A stretch of 38,295 nucleotides of DNA from Pirellulales bacterium (GTDB taxonomy: Bacteria > Planctomycetota > Planctomycetia > Pirellulales > Thermoguttaceae): the NCBI GenBank assembly GCA_016935315.1, contig JAFGRD010000080.1, positions 1-38,295 of the forward strand, written 5' to 3'. Within the stretch, counting starts at the first letter, position 1, and each line of letters starts with the position of its first letter. Positions 1 to 7,356 of the stretch are shown here, piece by piece. The translations under genes and the position numbers were made by a program. Under the pieces are notes generated by a model. The model worked only from the letters and a program-made list of their open reading frames with translations, was not told the DNA's origin and searched no databases.

Positions 1-87
1 CGCAAGCAAGCTGAACCGCCGTGGTACGGACCCGTATGCCCGGTGGTGTGGGAGGGGAGCGGCCGCGAGGCCGCCCCCTATCCCGAT
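1..87 (+). mobile_element. 3' end of a group II intron (domains V and VI), 5' part outside window
   Basis: Bases 15-47 fold as a domain V-like hairpin: lower arm ACCGCCG (15-21) with CGGTGGT (41-47, one G.T pair), an internal bulge, and upper arm TACG (25-28) with CGTA (33-36) closed by GACC. The lower arm contains CGC at 17-19, a known alternative to the AGC catalytic triad. A GGTGGTGTGGGAGGGG-like linker typical of bacterial group II intron 3' ends follows. Bases 50-84 then fold as domain VI: GGGG (54-57) and GCGGCC (59-64) pair with GGCCGC (69-74) and CCCC (75-78) around a GCGA tetraloop, and GGG (50-52) pairs with CCC (82-84). A80 is left near-bulged as the likely branch-point A, so the intron would end at about T87 (CCCGAT). 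The reverse transcriptase gene would lie upstream, outside the window. Recognition is from structure and remembered consensus, not a covariance search. Confidence 0.8.
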
Positions 88-95
88 CGGGAAAC

Positions 96-120
96 GCTTC
101 AGCCATATGGCGGCTGAGGC
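96..120. repeat. Intergenic hairpin
   Basis: GCTTCAGCC (96-104) pairs with GGCTGAGGC (112-120), nine pairs with one G.T, around a 7-nt loop. It lies just after the inferred intron end and about 100 nt beyond the stop of the minus-strand gene 226-1512. Read on the minus strand it is followed by only three Ts, so it is a poor terminator. It shares the TTCAGC/GCTGAA motif with the next two elements. Confidence 0.6.
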
Positions 121-126
121 CACTTG

Positions 127-152
127 TAGCTGAATTCGCGAGCATTCAGCTA
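127..152. repeat. Perfect 9-bp intergenic hairpin
   Basis: TAGCTGAAT (127-135) and ATTCAGCTA (144-152) are perfect reverse complements around an 8-nt loop that itself contains the palindrome TCGCGA. There is no T tract on either side, so it is not a standard intrinsic terminator. It abuts the structured repeat at 153-212 and may be part of the same element, although the other copy (3374-3436) has no matching hairpin upstream. Confidence 0.65.
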
Positions 153-212
153 TCGCAGGAATTCAGATTGGCGCAGTGCTGAATGGCCCCCAATCCGAAG
201 TCTTGCGACTTC
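153..212 (+). repeat. Structured intergenic repeat, copy A
   Basis: The order is box 1 TCGCAGGAATT (153-163), 2 nt, stem GATTGG (166-171), 18-nt loop, stem CCAATC (190-195), 1 nt, then box 2 (197-212), itself a hairpin of GAAGTC, TTGC loop and GACTTC. Copy B at 3374-3436 has the same order and linker lengths, and one stem pair changes compensatorily between copies (T168-A193 here, C3389-G3416 there). The element ends 13 nt short of the stop of the minus-strand gene 226-1512, so relative to that gene it is inverted, while copy B is in the same sense as its neighbour. Position beside a stop codon in both orientations fits an interspersed REP-like element better than a terminator. Confidence 0.65.
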
Positions 213-225
213 AGCTGCCACGACG

Positions 226-1512
226 CTATCTCGCCCGGATACAGTAGACGTTTTCCAGGCCCACCAGGAACATACTCCCGCGGGCGACGGCGGGTGAGGG
301 ATGGTTGCCGTCGCCCAGATCGTTTTCCGCCAGCACCTTGAACTCCGGGCCGGATTGAATGACGAAGCTCTTGCCGGCGTTGGCGTAGTAGATCCGCCCG
401 TTGCCGTCCACAACGGCGCTGGCCCAAGTGGTCGAAATGCCGGCGAGTCGTTTGGCGTAGACCTGCCGCCCGTCGGTCAGCCGCCAGCATTTCAGGACTC
501 CCGGCATATGGAGCCGGTAGACGTAGTCGCCCACGATCACCGGCGAGCCGATCCCTTCCGGCACCTGATCGATTTTCCAGCGGAGATGCGTCTCGGAGAC
601 GTCCCCGCGGCCCGTGGGATCGACGGCCACGCCCGGCCCGCCGCGGCCGCTGTCGCAGTAGACGAGACGGCCGTCACAAACCGCCGAGGTCGTGTCGCCC
701 GCGCCCCAGCACCACCAGATCGGCTCACCGCAGTCCGGGTCGAGGCTCTGCACGGCGCGGGAGGAAGCGCTGCCGCCGGACGCCGCGATAATCAGTTGTG
801 TCCTGCCGCGGACCGGCACCAGAACCGGCGTGCTGTGGCCGAAGCCGGTCTCCGGCAGCGCTTGCTGCCATCGCACGCCGCCCGTGGCCTTGTCGAACGC
901 GATCAGCTTCGAGTCGCTGGGCTTGGCCATGGCGCAGAGCAACAGGAGCGTATCACGATACAGGATCGGGCTGCTGCCCAGCGTCACGTCGAACGTGTAG
1001 GGTACGATCTCTTGGCGCCAGGCGATCTTCCCCTGGAAGTCCAGTGCGGCGATCACCGACGAGCCGAACGCGCAGTAGACGAGACGGCCGTCGGTCGTCG
1101 GCGTCGGGCAGGCATAGCCGCCGCCCGGCCCGCTGCGGAAGTCGGTCCGCAACCACGGCCCCGAGGGCACTTGGCGATCCCACAACAGTCTGCCGTCGCC
1201 GGCCGCATAGCAGAGCACGTGGTGCTCCGGAATGACTTCCTCGCGGCGTGCCACCGACTCGGGCCACCGGGCCGTGCAAACGAAAACGCGGTCGCCCCAG
1301 ACGATCGGACTTGCGTGCCCTTGTCCCACCAGCGGGGTCTTCCAGGCAACGTTCCTGGCGCCGTCGCCGCCCCACTCGATCGGCAGGTTCTTCTCATCGG
1401 TGCGGCCCATGCCCGTGGGCCCGCGGAACTGGGGCCAGTCGGCCGCCCCTCCAAGGAACATGATCGCCACCGCGACAACGACCGCATCGATTCGTCGACC
1501 TGATTGTTTCAT
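226..1512 (-). CDS. Secreted PQQ-like beta-propeller repeat protein
   Basis: A 428-residue protein with an N-terminal signal sequence (basic MKQSGRR followed by a hydrophobic run to about residue 24) and the WPQFRGP motif at about residues 26-32 that opens very many planctomycete PQQ-like propeller proteins. Repeated blade motifs follow, such as LIAFDKATGGVRW, VYCDSGRGG, IYYANAGKS and the terminal VYCIRA, spaced about 40-50 residues apart, giving a BamB/quinoprotein-like seven- or eight-bladed fold. No haem-binding CxxCH is seen, so it is probably not a true quinoprotein dehydrogenase but a scaffold or binding protein in the periplasm. The only clear ATG near the signal sequence is the chosen start. 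A TATAAT box lies at 1579-1584 on the same strand. It is divergent from the gene at 1700. Family assignment is firm, function unknown. Confidence 0.9.
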   Translation of the reverse strand: MKQSGRRIDAVVVAVAIMFLGGAADWPQFRGPTGMGRTDEKNLPIEWGGDGARNVAWKTPLVGQGHASPIVWGDRVFVCTARWPESVARREEVIPEHHVLCYAAGDGRLLWDRQVPSGPWLRTDFRSGPGGGYACPTPTTDGRLVYCAFGSSVIAALDFQGKIAWRQEIVPYTFDVTLGSSPILYRDTLLLLCAMAKPSDSKLIAFDKATGGVRWQQALPETGFGHSTPVLVPVRGRTQLIIAASGGSASSRAVQSLDPDCGEPIWWCWGAGDTTSAVCDGRLVYCDSGRGGPGVAVDPTGRGDVSETHLRWKIDQVPEGIGSPVIVGDYVYRLHMPGVLKCWRLTDGRQVYAKRLAGISTTWASAVVDGNGRIYYANAGKSFVIQSGPEFKVLAENDLGDGNHPSPAVARGSMFLVGLENVYCIRAR

Positions 1513-1578
1513 GCCAAGCCTCCCTGTAACGTACCGTACGGGAATCCACCGTCCAAAGCCCCTTCGGTTCGGGACCCG

Positions 1579-1607
1579 ATTATACGCGATCGGCAGCGGG
1601 AATGAAA
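1579..1607 (-). promoter_or_regulatory. Putative promoter of the PQQ-like propeller gene
   Basis: The minus strand reads a perfect TATAAT at 1584-1579, about 67 nt before the ATG at 1512. The hexamer 17 nt upstream (TTTCAT) is a poor -35, so the call rests mainly on the -10. It lies back to back with the plus-strand promoter at 1630-1657. Confidence 0.45.
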
Positions 1608-1629
1608 TCGACCCGTACGGACCGAAGAA

Positions 1630-1657
1630 TTGACTTGCGAAACGGCCGAGTTAGAAT
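1630..1657 (+). promoter_or_regulatory. Putative sigma-70-type promoter
   Basis: TTGACT (1630-1635), a 16-nt spacer and TAGAAT (1652-1657) each match the consensus at five of six positions. The predicted start of transcription is near 1664, giving a leader of about 36 nt before the ATG at 1700, with GGAGG at 1687-1691 inside it. Confidence 0.6.
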
Positions 1658-1699
1658 GGCCACAACGATCCGGACTGCCAAAAACTGGAGGACCCGGCC

Positions 1700-3367
1700 A
1701 TGAAAACGCCGATCGTGTGGGTGCTCGTTGTCGCCTGTGCATTTTCGTCCGCTTGGATCGCCACCAAGGCCCACGCCCGCCAGGTGCCCCTGCTCGAGGT
1801 CAGCCAGGGCCAGTTGCCCAACGACACAGCCAGCGACGGGCTGACGAAGCTGGTGATCGTGGAGTATCCCGCACTGGGCGGCCGGGCGCTGAAGGTCGTC
1901 TATTACGCGGGCGACAGCTTTGGCGACCGGCAGGCCCGCGTGTCCAACTGGAAGGAGTTCATCACGCTTGAATTCGACGCCTTCAATCCGGCCGAGGAAG
2001 ACGTCCGCGTGACGTTCACCGTCACGCACCGGCGGACCACGAGTTACCAGACCCGGGTCGATGTGCCGATTACCCTGAAGCCCGGCAAGAACTCCGTGCG
2101 GACCGGCATCGACGAGATGGTCAACGTCAACGGCTCGACGCCGGACCTGGGCAACGTGCGTCGCTGGTACTTTGCCTGCGAGTTGGGCAAGACGCCGACG
2201 CTGTACTTCGGAGACGTTTTCCTGATAGGCGACGATGCTCCCGGGCCCACCTCGTCAACCGGAGGACCCGCCGCCGGTCCGCCCGCCGCCTACAAAATCA
2301 CGGGCCAGATCGGCGGCATGCCCGTGGAGCTGACGGCGACCCCCGTGGGCGGCGCGGCGGCGGTGGGCATAACGTCGCCGGGCGGCCCAGCCCCAGCGCC
2401 GATTCAAACCGACCCGGCTCGCCTGGCCCGCATCCGTGCCGCCAAAATGCCCGAAATCACCCGGCCCGTGATGTTCGATACGCCGGAGGCCGACGCCATC
2501 TGCTCGGCGCTGGAGGTTTTTCCGCCGGACAACCCGTGGAACCATGTCGTCGAGAACTGGCCGCTGCATCCGAACTCGGACGCCATCATCACGTCGATCG
2601 GCCGACAGAAGCCTTTTCGCTACAACCCCGACATGGGCTACATCCTCGTGCCGCCCGACCAGAAGCGCGTTGAAGTCAAGCTGGGCGATTACCCGGCCGA
2701 GTCGGATCCCGGGCCTTACCCCGTGCCCGACAATGTCCCCATCGAAGGCTGGCCCGTGCAGTATCAGCGCAGCTCGGAAACCCCGCCGACCCTCTCGGAG
2801 GTGCAGCGGCGCCCCGCCCAGTACGAAGGAGACCGCCATGCCATCGTCCTGGACCCGGTCGAGAGGAAGCTGTACGAGTTTTTCATCATGGGCAGGACGG
2901 ACGCCGGCTGGGTGGCGGCCCAGGCGTCGGTTTTCGACTTGAAGACCAACGCGTTGCGGCCGTCGGGCTGGACCTCGGCCGATGCCGCCGGGCTGCCCAT
3001 CTTCCCGGCGGTGGTTCGCTACGACGAGCTGAAGCGGGGGATCGTGGAACACGCCATGCGCGTGACCGTCACCAAGACCCGCCGCGAGTTCGTCGCCCCG
3101 GCCACGCACTATGCCAGCTCGCACGACAACCCCGAATATCCGCGGATGGGCGAGCGGCTGCGTCTGAAGGCCGAGTTCGACGTCTCGCCCTACTCGCCGG
3201 AAGTCCAGGCCATCCTCAAGGGTCTGAAGAAGTACGGCATGTTCGTCGCCGACAACGGCATCGACTGGGCGATCTCCGTGGCGCCCGACCCGCGGATCCC
3301 CGAGCTGCACGCCGAGCTTCGTCGCATCCAAGGTGCCGCCTTCGAGGTCGTCGTGCCGCCGCCGTAG
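1700..3367 (+). CDS. Secreted protein of unknown function, two-domain
   Basis: A 555-residue protein with a clear signal peptide (MKTPIVWVLVVACAFSSAW, cleavage probably after AHA at about residue 27). Residues 30-175 look like a beta-sandwich of carbohydrate-binding type (alternating strands, ending in YFGDVFLIGDD); a Pro/Gly/Ala-rich linker covers about 180-250; residues 250-555 form a second domain with the blocks FPPDNPWNH, YNPDMGYILVPP, HAIVLDPVERKLYEFF and KKYGMFVADNG. The C-terminal blocks recall uncharacterised secreted bacterial proteins that I cannot tie to a reaction. GGAGG at 1687-1691, 8 nt before the ATG, supports the start. The gene is monocistronic by layout: its own promoter precedes it and a structured repeat starts 6 nt after its stop. 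Confidence 0.85.
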   Translation: MKTPIVWVLVVACAFSSAWIATKAHARQVPLLEVSQGQLPNDTASDGLTKLVIVEYPALGGRALKVVYYAGDSFGDRQARVSNWKEFITLEFDAFNPAEEDVRVTFTVTHRRTTSYQTRVDVPITLKPGKNSVRTGIDEMVNVNGSTPDLGNVRRWYFACELGKTPTLYFGDVFLIGDDAPGPTSSTGGPAAGPPAAYKITGQIGGMPVELTATPVGGAAAVGITSPGGPAPAPIQTDPARLARIRAAKMPEITRPVMFDTPEADAICSALEVFPPDNPWNHVVENWPLHPNSDAIITSIGRQKPFRYNPDMGYILVPPDQKRVEVKLGDYPAESDPGPYPVPDNVPIEGWPVQYQRSSETPPTLSEVQRRPAQYEGDRHAIVLDPVERKLYEFFIMGRTDAGWVAAQASVFDLKTNALRPSGWTSADAAGLPIFPAVVRYDELKRGIVEHAMRVTVTKTRREFVAPATHYASSHDNPEYPRMGERLRLKAEFDVSPYSPEVQAILKGLKKYGMFVADNGIDWAISVAPDPRIPELHAELRRIQGAAFEVVVPPP

Positions 3368-3373
3368 CGGAAT

Positions 3374-3436
3374 TCGCAGGAATTTCGACTGTCGCGCCGC
3401 CCCAAAGGGGCACAAGTCTGAAGCCTTGCGAACTTC
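3374..3436 (+). repeat. Structured intergenic repeat, copy B
   Basis: Same architecture as 153-212: box 1 TCGCAGGAATT (3374-3384), 2 nt, stem GACT (3387-3390), a 24-nt loop, stem AGTC (3415-3418), 1 nt, box 2 GAAGCCTTGCGAACTTC (3420-3436). Inside the loop sits a second hairpin, GCCCC (3399-3403) and GGGGC (3407-3411) around AAA. Compared with copy A the loop sequence is different but the outer stem is kept, with a T-A to C-G change at the third pair. It begins 6 nt after the stop of the gene ending at 3367. The rest of 3437-3495 shows nothing further. Confidence 0.65.
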
Positions 3437-3495
3437 GTTGGCTGCCTGGCTGAAGCGTTACTGAGGCAAAAAAGTTGCCAAACCCGACCAGGGAG

Positions 3496-3524
3496 TTGAC
3501 ATCCGGCCACGGGGCGGATTAATC
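3496..3524 (+). promoter_or_regulatory. Putative promoter of the SGNH/TPR gene
   Basis: A perfect TTGACA at 3496-3501 is followed after 16-17 nt by ATTAAT/TTAATC (3518-3524), a weaker -10. It lies about 135 nt upstream of the ATG at 3659, leaving a fairly long leader in which I see no recognisable riboswitch. Confidence 0.5.
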
Positions 3525-3658
3525 TGGAGCCAGACGTCGCATTTCCCCACGGTCGCTTCCAGGCCGAGCGGGCGCGCGGGCAGTGGCGCCCCAGGGTAGC
3601 CGCTTAAGCAGGCGATCAGCAGATTGTTGGGGAAGCTGAACCGGCGCAGGCAACTGAG

Positions 3659-6358
3659 ATGTCATCCGCGTCACCGAAGTCGTCGAGCGGCAAGGGGCCC
3701 CATGGCCCGGCGGCCGCAGCGAACGCCTCGGCGTGTTCGCCACCGCCGCGGCTCGTGAAGAGCCGCCGCCGCAAATGGCTCTTCCGGCTAGCGGCGATGA
3801 CCCTGGTTCCCGCGGCCGTCTTCCTCCTGTTCGAAGGCGCTTTGCGGTTTTTCGACTACGGTCATCCCACCGATTTCTTCATCCCCGGCGGCGAGCACGC
3901 CACGTGGACGACGAATCAGCAGTTCGGCTGGCGCTTCTTCCCTCCGGCGATTGCCCGATCCCCCGAGGCGTGCGAGCTGGCCGACAAGAAGCCGAGCGAC
4001 GGCTTTCGGATCTTCGTGCTGGGAGGCTCGGCAGCGATGGGAATACCCGATCCGGCCTTTGGCCTCGGCCGGATCCTCGAAGTGATGTTGCAGGAGCGGT
4101 TCCCCGACGCGGAATTCGAGGTGGTCAACGCGGCCATGACGGCCGTCAACTCGCATGCCGTGTTGCCCATCGCCCGAGACTGCGCTGCTCACGATGCCGA
4201 CCTGCTGGTGGTCTACATGGGCAACAACGAGGTCTATGGGCCCTATGGACCGGGAACCGTGTTCTGCGACTTCTCCCCGAGCCTGTCGGTGATTCGGACC
4301 AGCATCTACCTGAAGTCGACCAAGACCGGCCAACTGCTGGAAAACCTGGTCCACCCCGCCAGCCAGGGCGCGGAGCACCGCACGCATTGGAAGGGCATGG
4401 AGATGGTCTGCGGCAACCGCGTCGCGGCCGACGATCCCCGCCTGCAAAGCGTCTATGGCCACTTCCGAGAGAATCTCCGCGATTTGTGCGACGTGGCCGA
4501 CTGCTCGGGAGCCGGGCTGATCCTCTGCACGGTCGCAACGAACCTGGCGGACTCCGCGCCGTTTGGAGCCGAGCATCGGGCGCACCTGAGCGAAGCCGAG
4601 CGGGCAGACTGGGAGGCGGCCTGCAAGGTGGGGATTGCCCTGGCCGAAGCGAACAGCGAGGCCCAGGCCCTGGAGCATTTCCTCAAGGCCGCGGCCATCG
4701 ACGACCGTCGCGCCGATCTGCAGTTCCGCATGGGCCGATGCCTGCTGGCACTGGGGCAATCCGACGAAGCTCGACGGCATTTCACGCTCGCCCGCGACCT
4801 CGACGTCCTCAGGTTTCGCGCCGACACGCCAATCAACGCGGCGATTCGCGAGGTCGCCGCCGAGAAGGCCGCCCAAGGAGTCCATCTGGTCGATATCGAG
4901 CGGGCGTTTGAGCTGCAGAGCGGCACGCCCGCGGGGCCTCCCGACCGAGGGCTGTTCTACGAGCACGTCCATCTGACCCCGGAGGGCAACTATCTGCTGG
5001 CCAAGATGGTATTCGAGCAGGTGGTGACCCTGCTGCCGGATGGGATACGAAGTCACGGTTCGGATGTCGTCGCGGCACCGTCTGCCGAGCGATGCTTCTT
5101 GCGGCTGGCCCTGACCGACTGGGACCGCTATCGGATGGCCGCGGTAATCGCCGACCTGCTGAGCCGACCACCGTTCACGGCTCAGATCGACCATCAGCAG
5201 CAGTTGGCCAGGCATCGACGGAGCCTGGCCGGGCTGGCGCGCCAAGGCTGCTCGCCGGCCGCCCTGCGGGATGCCTGCCGCGTCTACGAGGCGGCCTTGG
5301 AGGGGGCTTGTCCCAGCCCGGCGCTTCGCCAGAACTACGCCACGCTGCTGACCGCACGCGGCGACTGCCAGGGCGCGGCCGAACAGTGGCGGCTGTTGCT
5401 GGCGCGGTTTCCCGACATGGCAACCTGGCACGTGGAGCTGGGCAAGGTGTTGCAGGGCCAGCGCGAATGGGCGGCCGCGATCGCCGAGTTTCAGGCCGCC
5501 ATGCGCATCAACCCCTATTGCGATGCGGTGGCGCTCTACAACATCGGCACGGCCCTGCTTGAACAGGGCGAGCCGGAGCAGGCCGCCGTGCAACTCCGCC
5601 GGTCGCTGGCCGTCGACCCCGAGTTGGCCCGCACGCACAACAATCTCGGCCTGGCCCTGCTCGACCAGGGCAAGCCGAAGGAGGCCATCGACTGCTTTCG
5701 CAAGGCCCTCGATCTGGAACCGGACATTGCCGACGCGCACAACAACCTCGGGTTGGGCCTGGCGGAACAGGGCGATCTTACCGAGGCGGAAAAACACTAC
5801 CGGGAAGCGCTGGCCATCGACCCCGGCAATCGAAATGCGCATCACAACCTGGCGTCGCTCCTCGGTCTGCAGGGAAAGGGCGATGCGCTGATCCAATTGC
5901 ACCGGCAGGCAGCGGAGTTTCCTCCGCAACAGGGCGACGTCCAAGTCGCCCATGACGTGGCGGTGGCGCTGACCAAAAGCGGGCGGGTGGCCGATGCGAT
6001 CAGGCAGTACCGCGCTGTTCTCGGCCTGGATCCCGACTACGTCCCGGCGCTGAGCAACCTGGCCCGCATCCTCGCCACCCACGATCGCCCCGACTTCCGC
6101 GACGGGCCGGAAGCCGTGCGCCTGATGGAACGTGCGTGCCGCGGATCTAAGGGCGAAGACCCTAAGCTGCTCGACACCCTGGCCGCGGCCTACGCCGAGG
6201 CCGGCCGCCTCGAAGACGCCGTGGCCACGGCGACCCGGGCCCTGCAACGAGCCCGGGCCGAGCATCACGTGCAGCTCGTTCCCATGATCGAGCATCACCT
6301 GTCGCTGTACAAGCAAGGCAAGCCTTTTCATTGGCCATGGAGCGCCGCCCGGCGGTGA
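3659..6358 (+). CDS. Membrane-anchored SGNH hydrolase with C-terminal TPR repeats
   Basis: An 899-residue protein. Residues 1-40 are a basic, Ser/Pro-rich cytoplasmic tail; 41-63 form one transmembrane segment; about 110-450 are an SGNH/GDSL-type hydrolase domain; 540-880 hold around eight TPR units, several with the canonical AHNNLGLGLAEQGD / AIDPGN pattern. SGNH blocks seen: GGSAAMG with nucleophile Ser124, MGNNEVYG with Gly188-Asn189, and EHVH with His438. The usual Asp three residues before the His is Glu435 here. A short TPR-like insertion (about 320-380) interrupts the hydrolase domain. The single helix and charge pattern place the catalytic and TPR parts outside the cytoplasm. Such proteins are expected to be esterases or acyl-transferring enzymes held near partners by the TPRs, but the substrate is unknown. 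The ribosome binding site is weak, so the start is moderately certain. Confidence 0.85.
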   Translation: MSSASPKSSSGKGPHGPAAAANASACSPPPRLVKSRRRKWLFRLAAMTLVPAAVFLLFEGALRFFDYGHPTDFFIPGGEHATWTTNQQFGWRFFPPAIARSPEACELADKKPSDGFRIFVLGGSAAMGIPDPAFGLGRILEVMLQERFPDAEFEVVNAAMTAVNSHAVLPIARDCAAHDADLLVVYMGNNEVYGPYGPGTVFCDFSPSLSVIRTSIYLKSTKTGQLLENLVHPASQGAEHRTHWKGMEMVCGNRVAADDPRLQSVYGHFRENLRDLCDVADCSGAGLILCTVATNLADSAPFGAEHRAHLSEAERADWEAACKVGIALAEANSEAQALEHFLKAAAIDDRRADLQFRMGRCLLALGQSDEARRHFTLARDLDVLRFRADTPINAAIREVAAEKAAQGVHLVDIERAFELQSGTPAGPPDRGLFYEHVHLTPEGNYLLAKMVFEQVVTLLPDGIRSHGSDVVAAPSAERCFLRLALTDWDRYRMAAVIADLLSRPPFTAQIDHQQQLARHRRSLAGLARQGCSPAALRDACRVYEAALEGACPSPALRQNYATLLTARGDCQGAAEQWRLLLARFPDMATWHVELGKVLQGQREWAAAIAEFQAAMRINPYCDAVALYNIGTALLEQGEPEQAAVQLRRSLAVDPELARTHNNLGLALLDQGKPKEAIDCFRKALDLEPDIADAHNNLGLGLAEQGDLTEAEKHYREALAIDPGNRNAHHNLASLLGLQGKGDALIQLHRQAAEFPPQQGDVQVAHDVAVALTKSGRVADAIRQYRAVLGLDPDYVPALSNLARILATHDRPDFRDGPEAVRLMERACRGSKGEDPKLLDTLAAAYAEAGRLEDAVATATRALQRARAEHHVQLVPMIEHHLSLYKQGKPFHWPWSAARR

Positions 6359-6629
6359 GGACGCGGCGGGGTGACAGACGAAGGGGCGGCTTCTGCGTGG
6401 TGTCGAGGGCACGCCGCCATTTGCCTTCCGATTGGCGGAGGCGAATATGCCGCCATCGTGGAGAATCCGCAGGAGTCTCGGCCATCGTTGGGTCGTCGGC
6501 TCGCCGAAATGCTGGATCCGTTCCCGGAGGGCTTCGCGCGAAGAAGGAAAGACGGCAAAACCATTCGCGGGAAGACCTGATGCCATATTGCCTGGTCTGA
6601 TACGTTCTACGCGCGTTTTACGCCCACTC
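6359..6629. other. Intergenic stretch without a convincing gene
   Basis: This 271-nt stretch lies between convergent genes. Short open frames exist on both strands (for example 6371-6580 plus) but none has a ribosome binding site, recognisable motif or hydrophobic pattern. No terminator with a T tract was found for the gene ending at 6358. Confidence 0.4.
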
Positions 6630-7034
6630 CTAAAGGCAACCGCGCCAGGCAAGGTAGACGATCAGCAACAGGAGCAGAATACAGTGCAGTAGCTGTACAG
6701 AACGCATTATTAGATGCCCGACCGCATTGGCCTTTTCCTCGTACCAGCGAACGAAACGCCAACTGCCTGAGTACGGGGGAAACAACGTGTCCTTGTCCGC
6801 TTGGTTCCTTGCGTGATTGTTTACGTTCGTCTCGATCTGACCAAGGACAAGGGTGGCGAGCACGTATACGGCAAGGCCCCCAATCAAGTGCTGCCGGAAT
6901 CCTGATACATCGGCCAAGTCGCGGGCAAAGAACAATAGCATTCCCAGAAGCATCATAGCCGCAAGAGTTGCCAGAAATCGCGAATTGTTGATAAGGGACG
7001 AAAAGAGGTTCCTAGGGTCCGATTCGTTCGTCAT
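6630..7034 (-). CDS. Small three-helix membrane protein, unknown function
   Basis: A 134-residue protein starting MTNESDPRN. GGAGGG at 7039-7044 (minus strand) lies 4 nt upstream of the ATG and decides this start over a longer reading that begins at 7229. Three hydrophobic segments are seen: about residues 20-40 (LATLAAMMLLGMLLFFARDLA), 48-66 (GGLAVYVLATLVLG) and 108-130 (QLLHCILLLLLIVYLAW), with a soluble stretch between helices 2 and 3 rich in Asn, Lys and aromatic residues. I do not recognise the family. The gene is noticeably lower in GC than its neighbours and uses many A/T-ending codons, which suggests recent acquisition. It is convergent with 3659-6358 and divergent from 7357-9885. Confidence 0.7.
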   Translation of the reverse strand: MTNESDPRNLFSSLINNSRFLATLAAMMLLGMLLFFARDLADVSGFRQHLIGGLAVYVLATLVLGQIETNVNNHARNQADKDTLFPPYSGSWRFVRWYEEKANAVGHLIMRSVQLLHCILLLLLIVYLAWRGCL

Positions 7035-7279
7035 AGCGCCCTCCGTGATTGTCAGAATGGAAAAGTGCCAGGAATCGCAACGCTGAGTCAGACAGTCTTC
7101 TTCGGCGAGAAGGTATCGGAACAATTCCAGGGCATCACGCCCTTGCTTTGCTCGATTGGCGTCGGCATCGACGGCCGATCGGTTCTGGATCATGCCCCGA
7201 TTCCATCTCCCAAAGCCTGTCCATGGCAAGTGCCGGCAGGGTGGCCGGCCTCGCTTCGGCCGTGTTCTCTGCGTTCTGC

Positions 7280-7308
7280 TTGCCCGGGGACGGCCGGAGG
7301 CTTATGCT
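7280..7308 (+). promoter_or_regulatory. Putative promoter in the 7035-7356 gap
   Basis: TTGCCC (7280-7285), 17 nt, TATGCT (7303-7308), each with four of six consensus positions, about 49 nt before the ATG at 7357. The same -35 hexamer with the same spacing recurs at 27686. The rest of this 322-nt divergent gap holds no gene or repeat that I can see. Confidence 0.4.
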
Positions 7309-7356
7309 TGAAGACCGTGGGGATACGCCGTCGTTGAAGAAAACGAGGAGACTGCC

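Noticed and set aside
301-1503. Long open frame antisense to the PQQ-like gene
   Set aside because: It mirrors a real gene, has no ribosome binding site or recognisable motif, and its composition is that of a high-GC antisense frame.
6371-6580. 69-residue frame between convergent genes
   Set aside because: No ribosome binding site, no motif, overlaps other open frames of equal quality.
3788-6652. 954-residue antisense frame across the SGNH/TPR gene
   Set aside because: The TPR-rich plus-strand gene explains the region; the antisense frame shows no domains.
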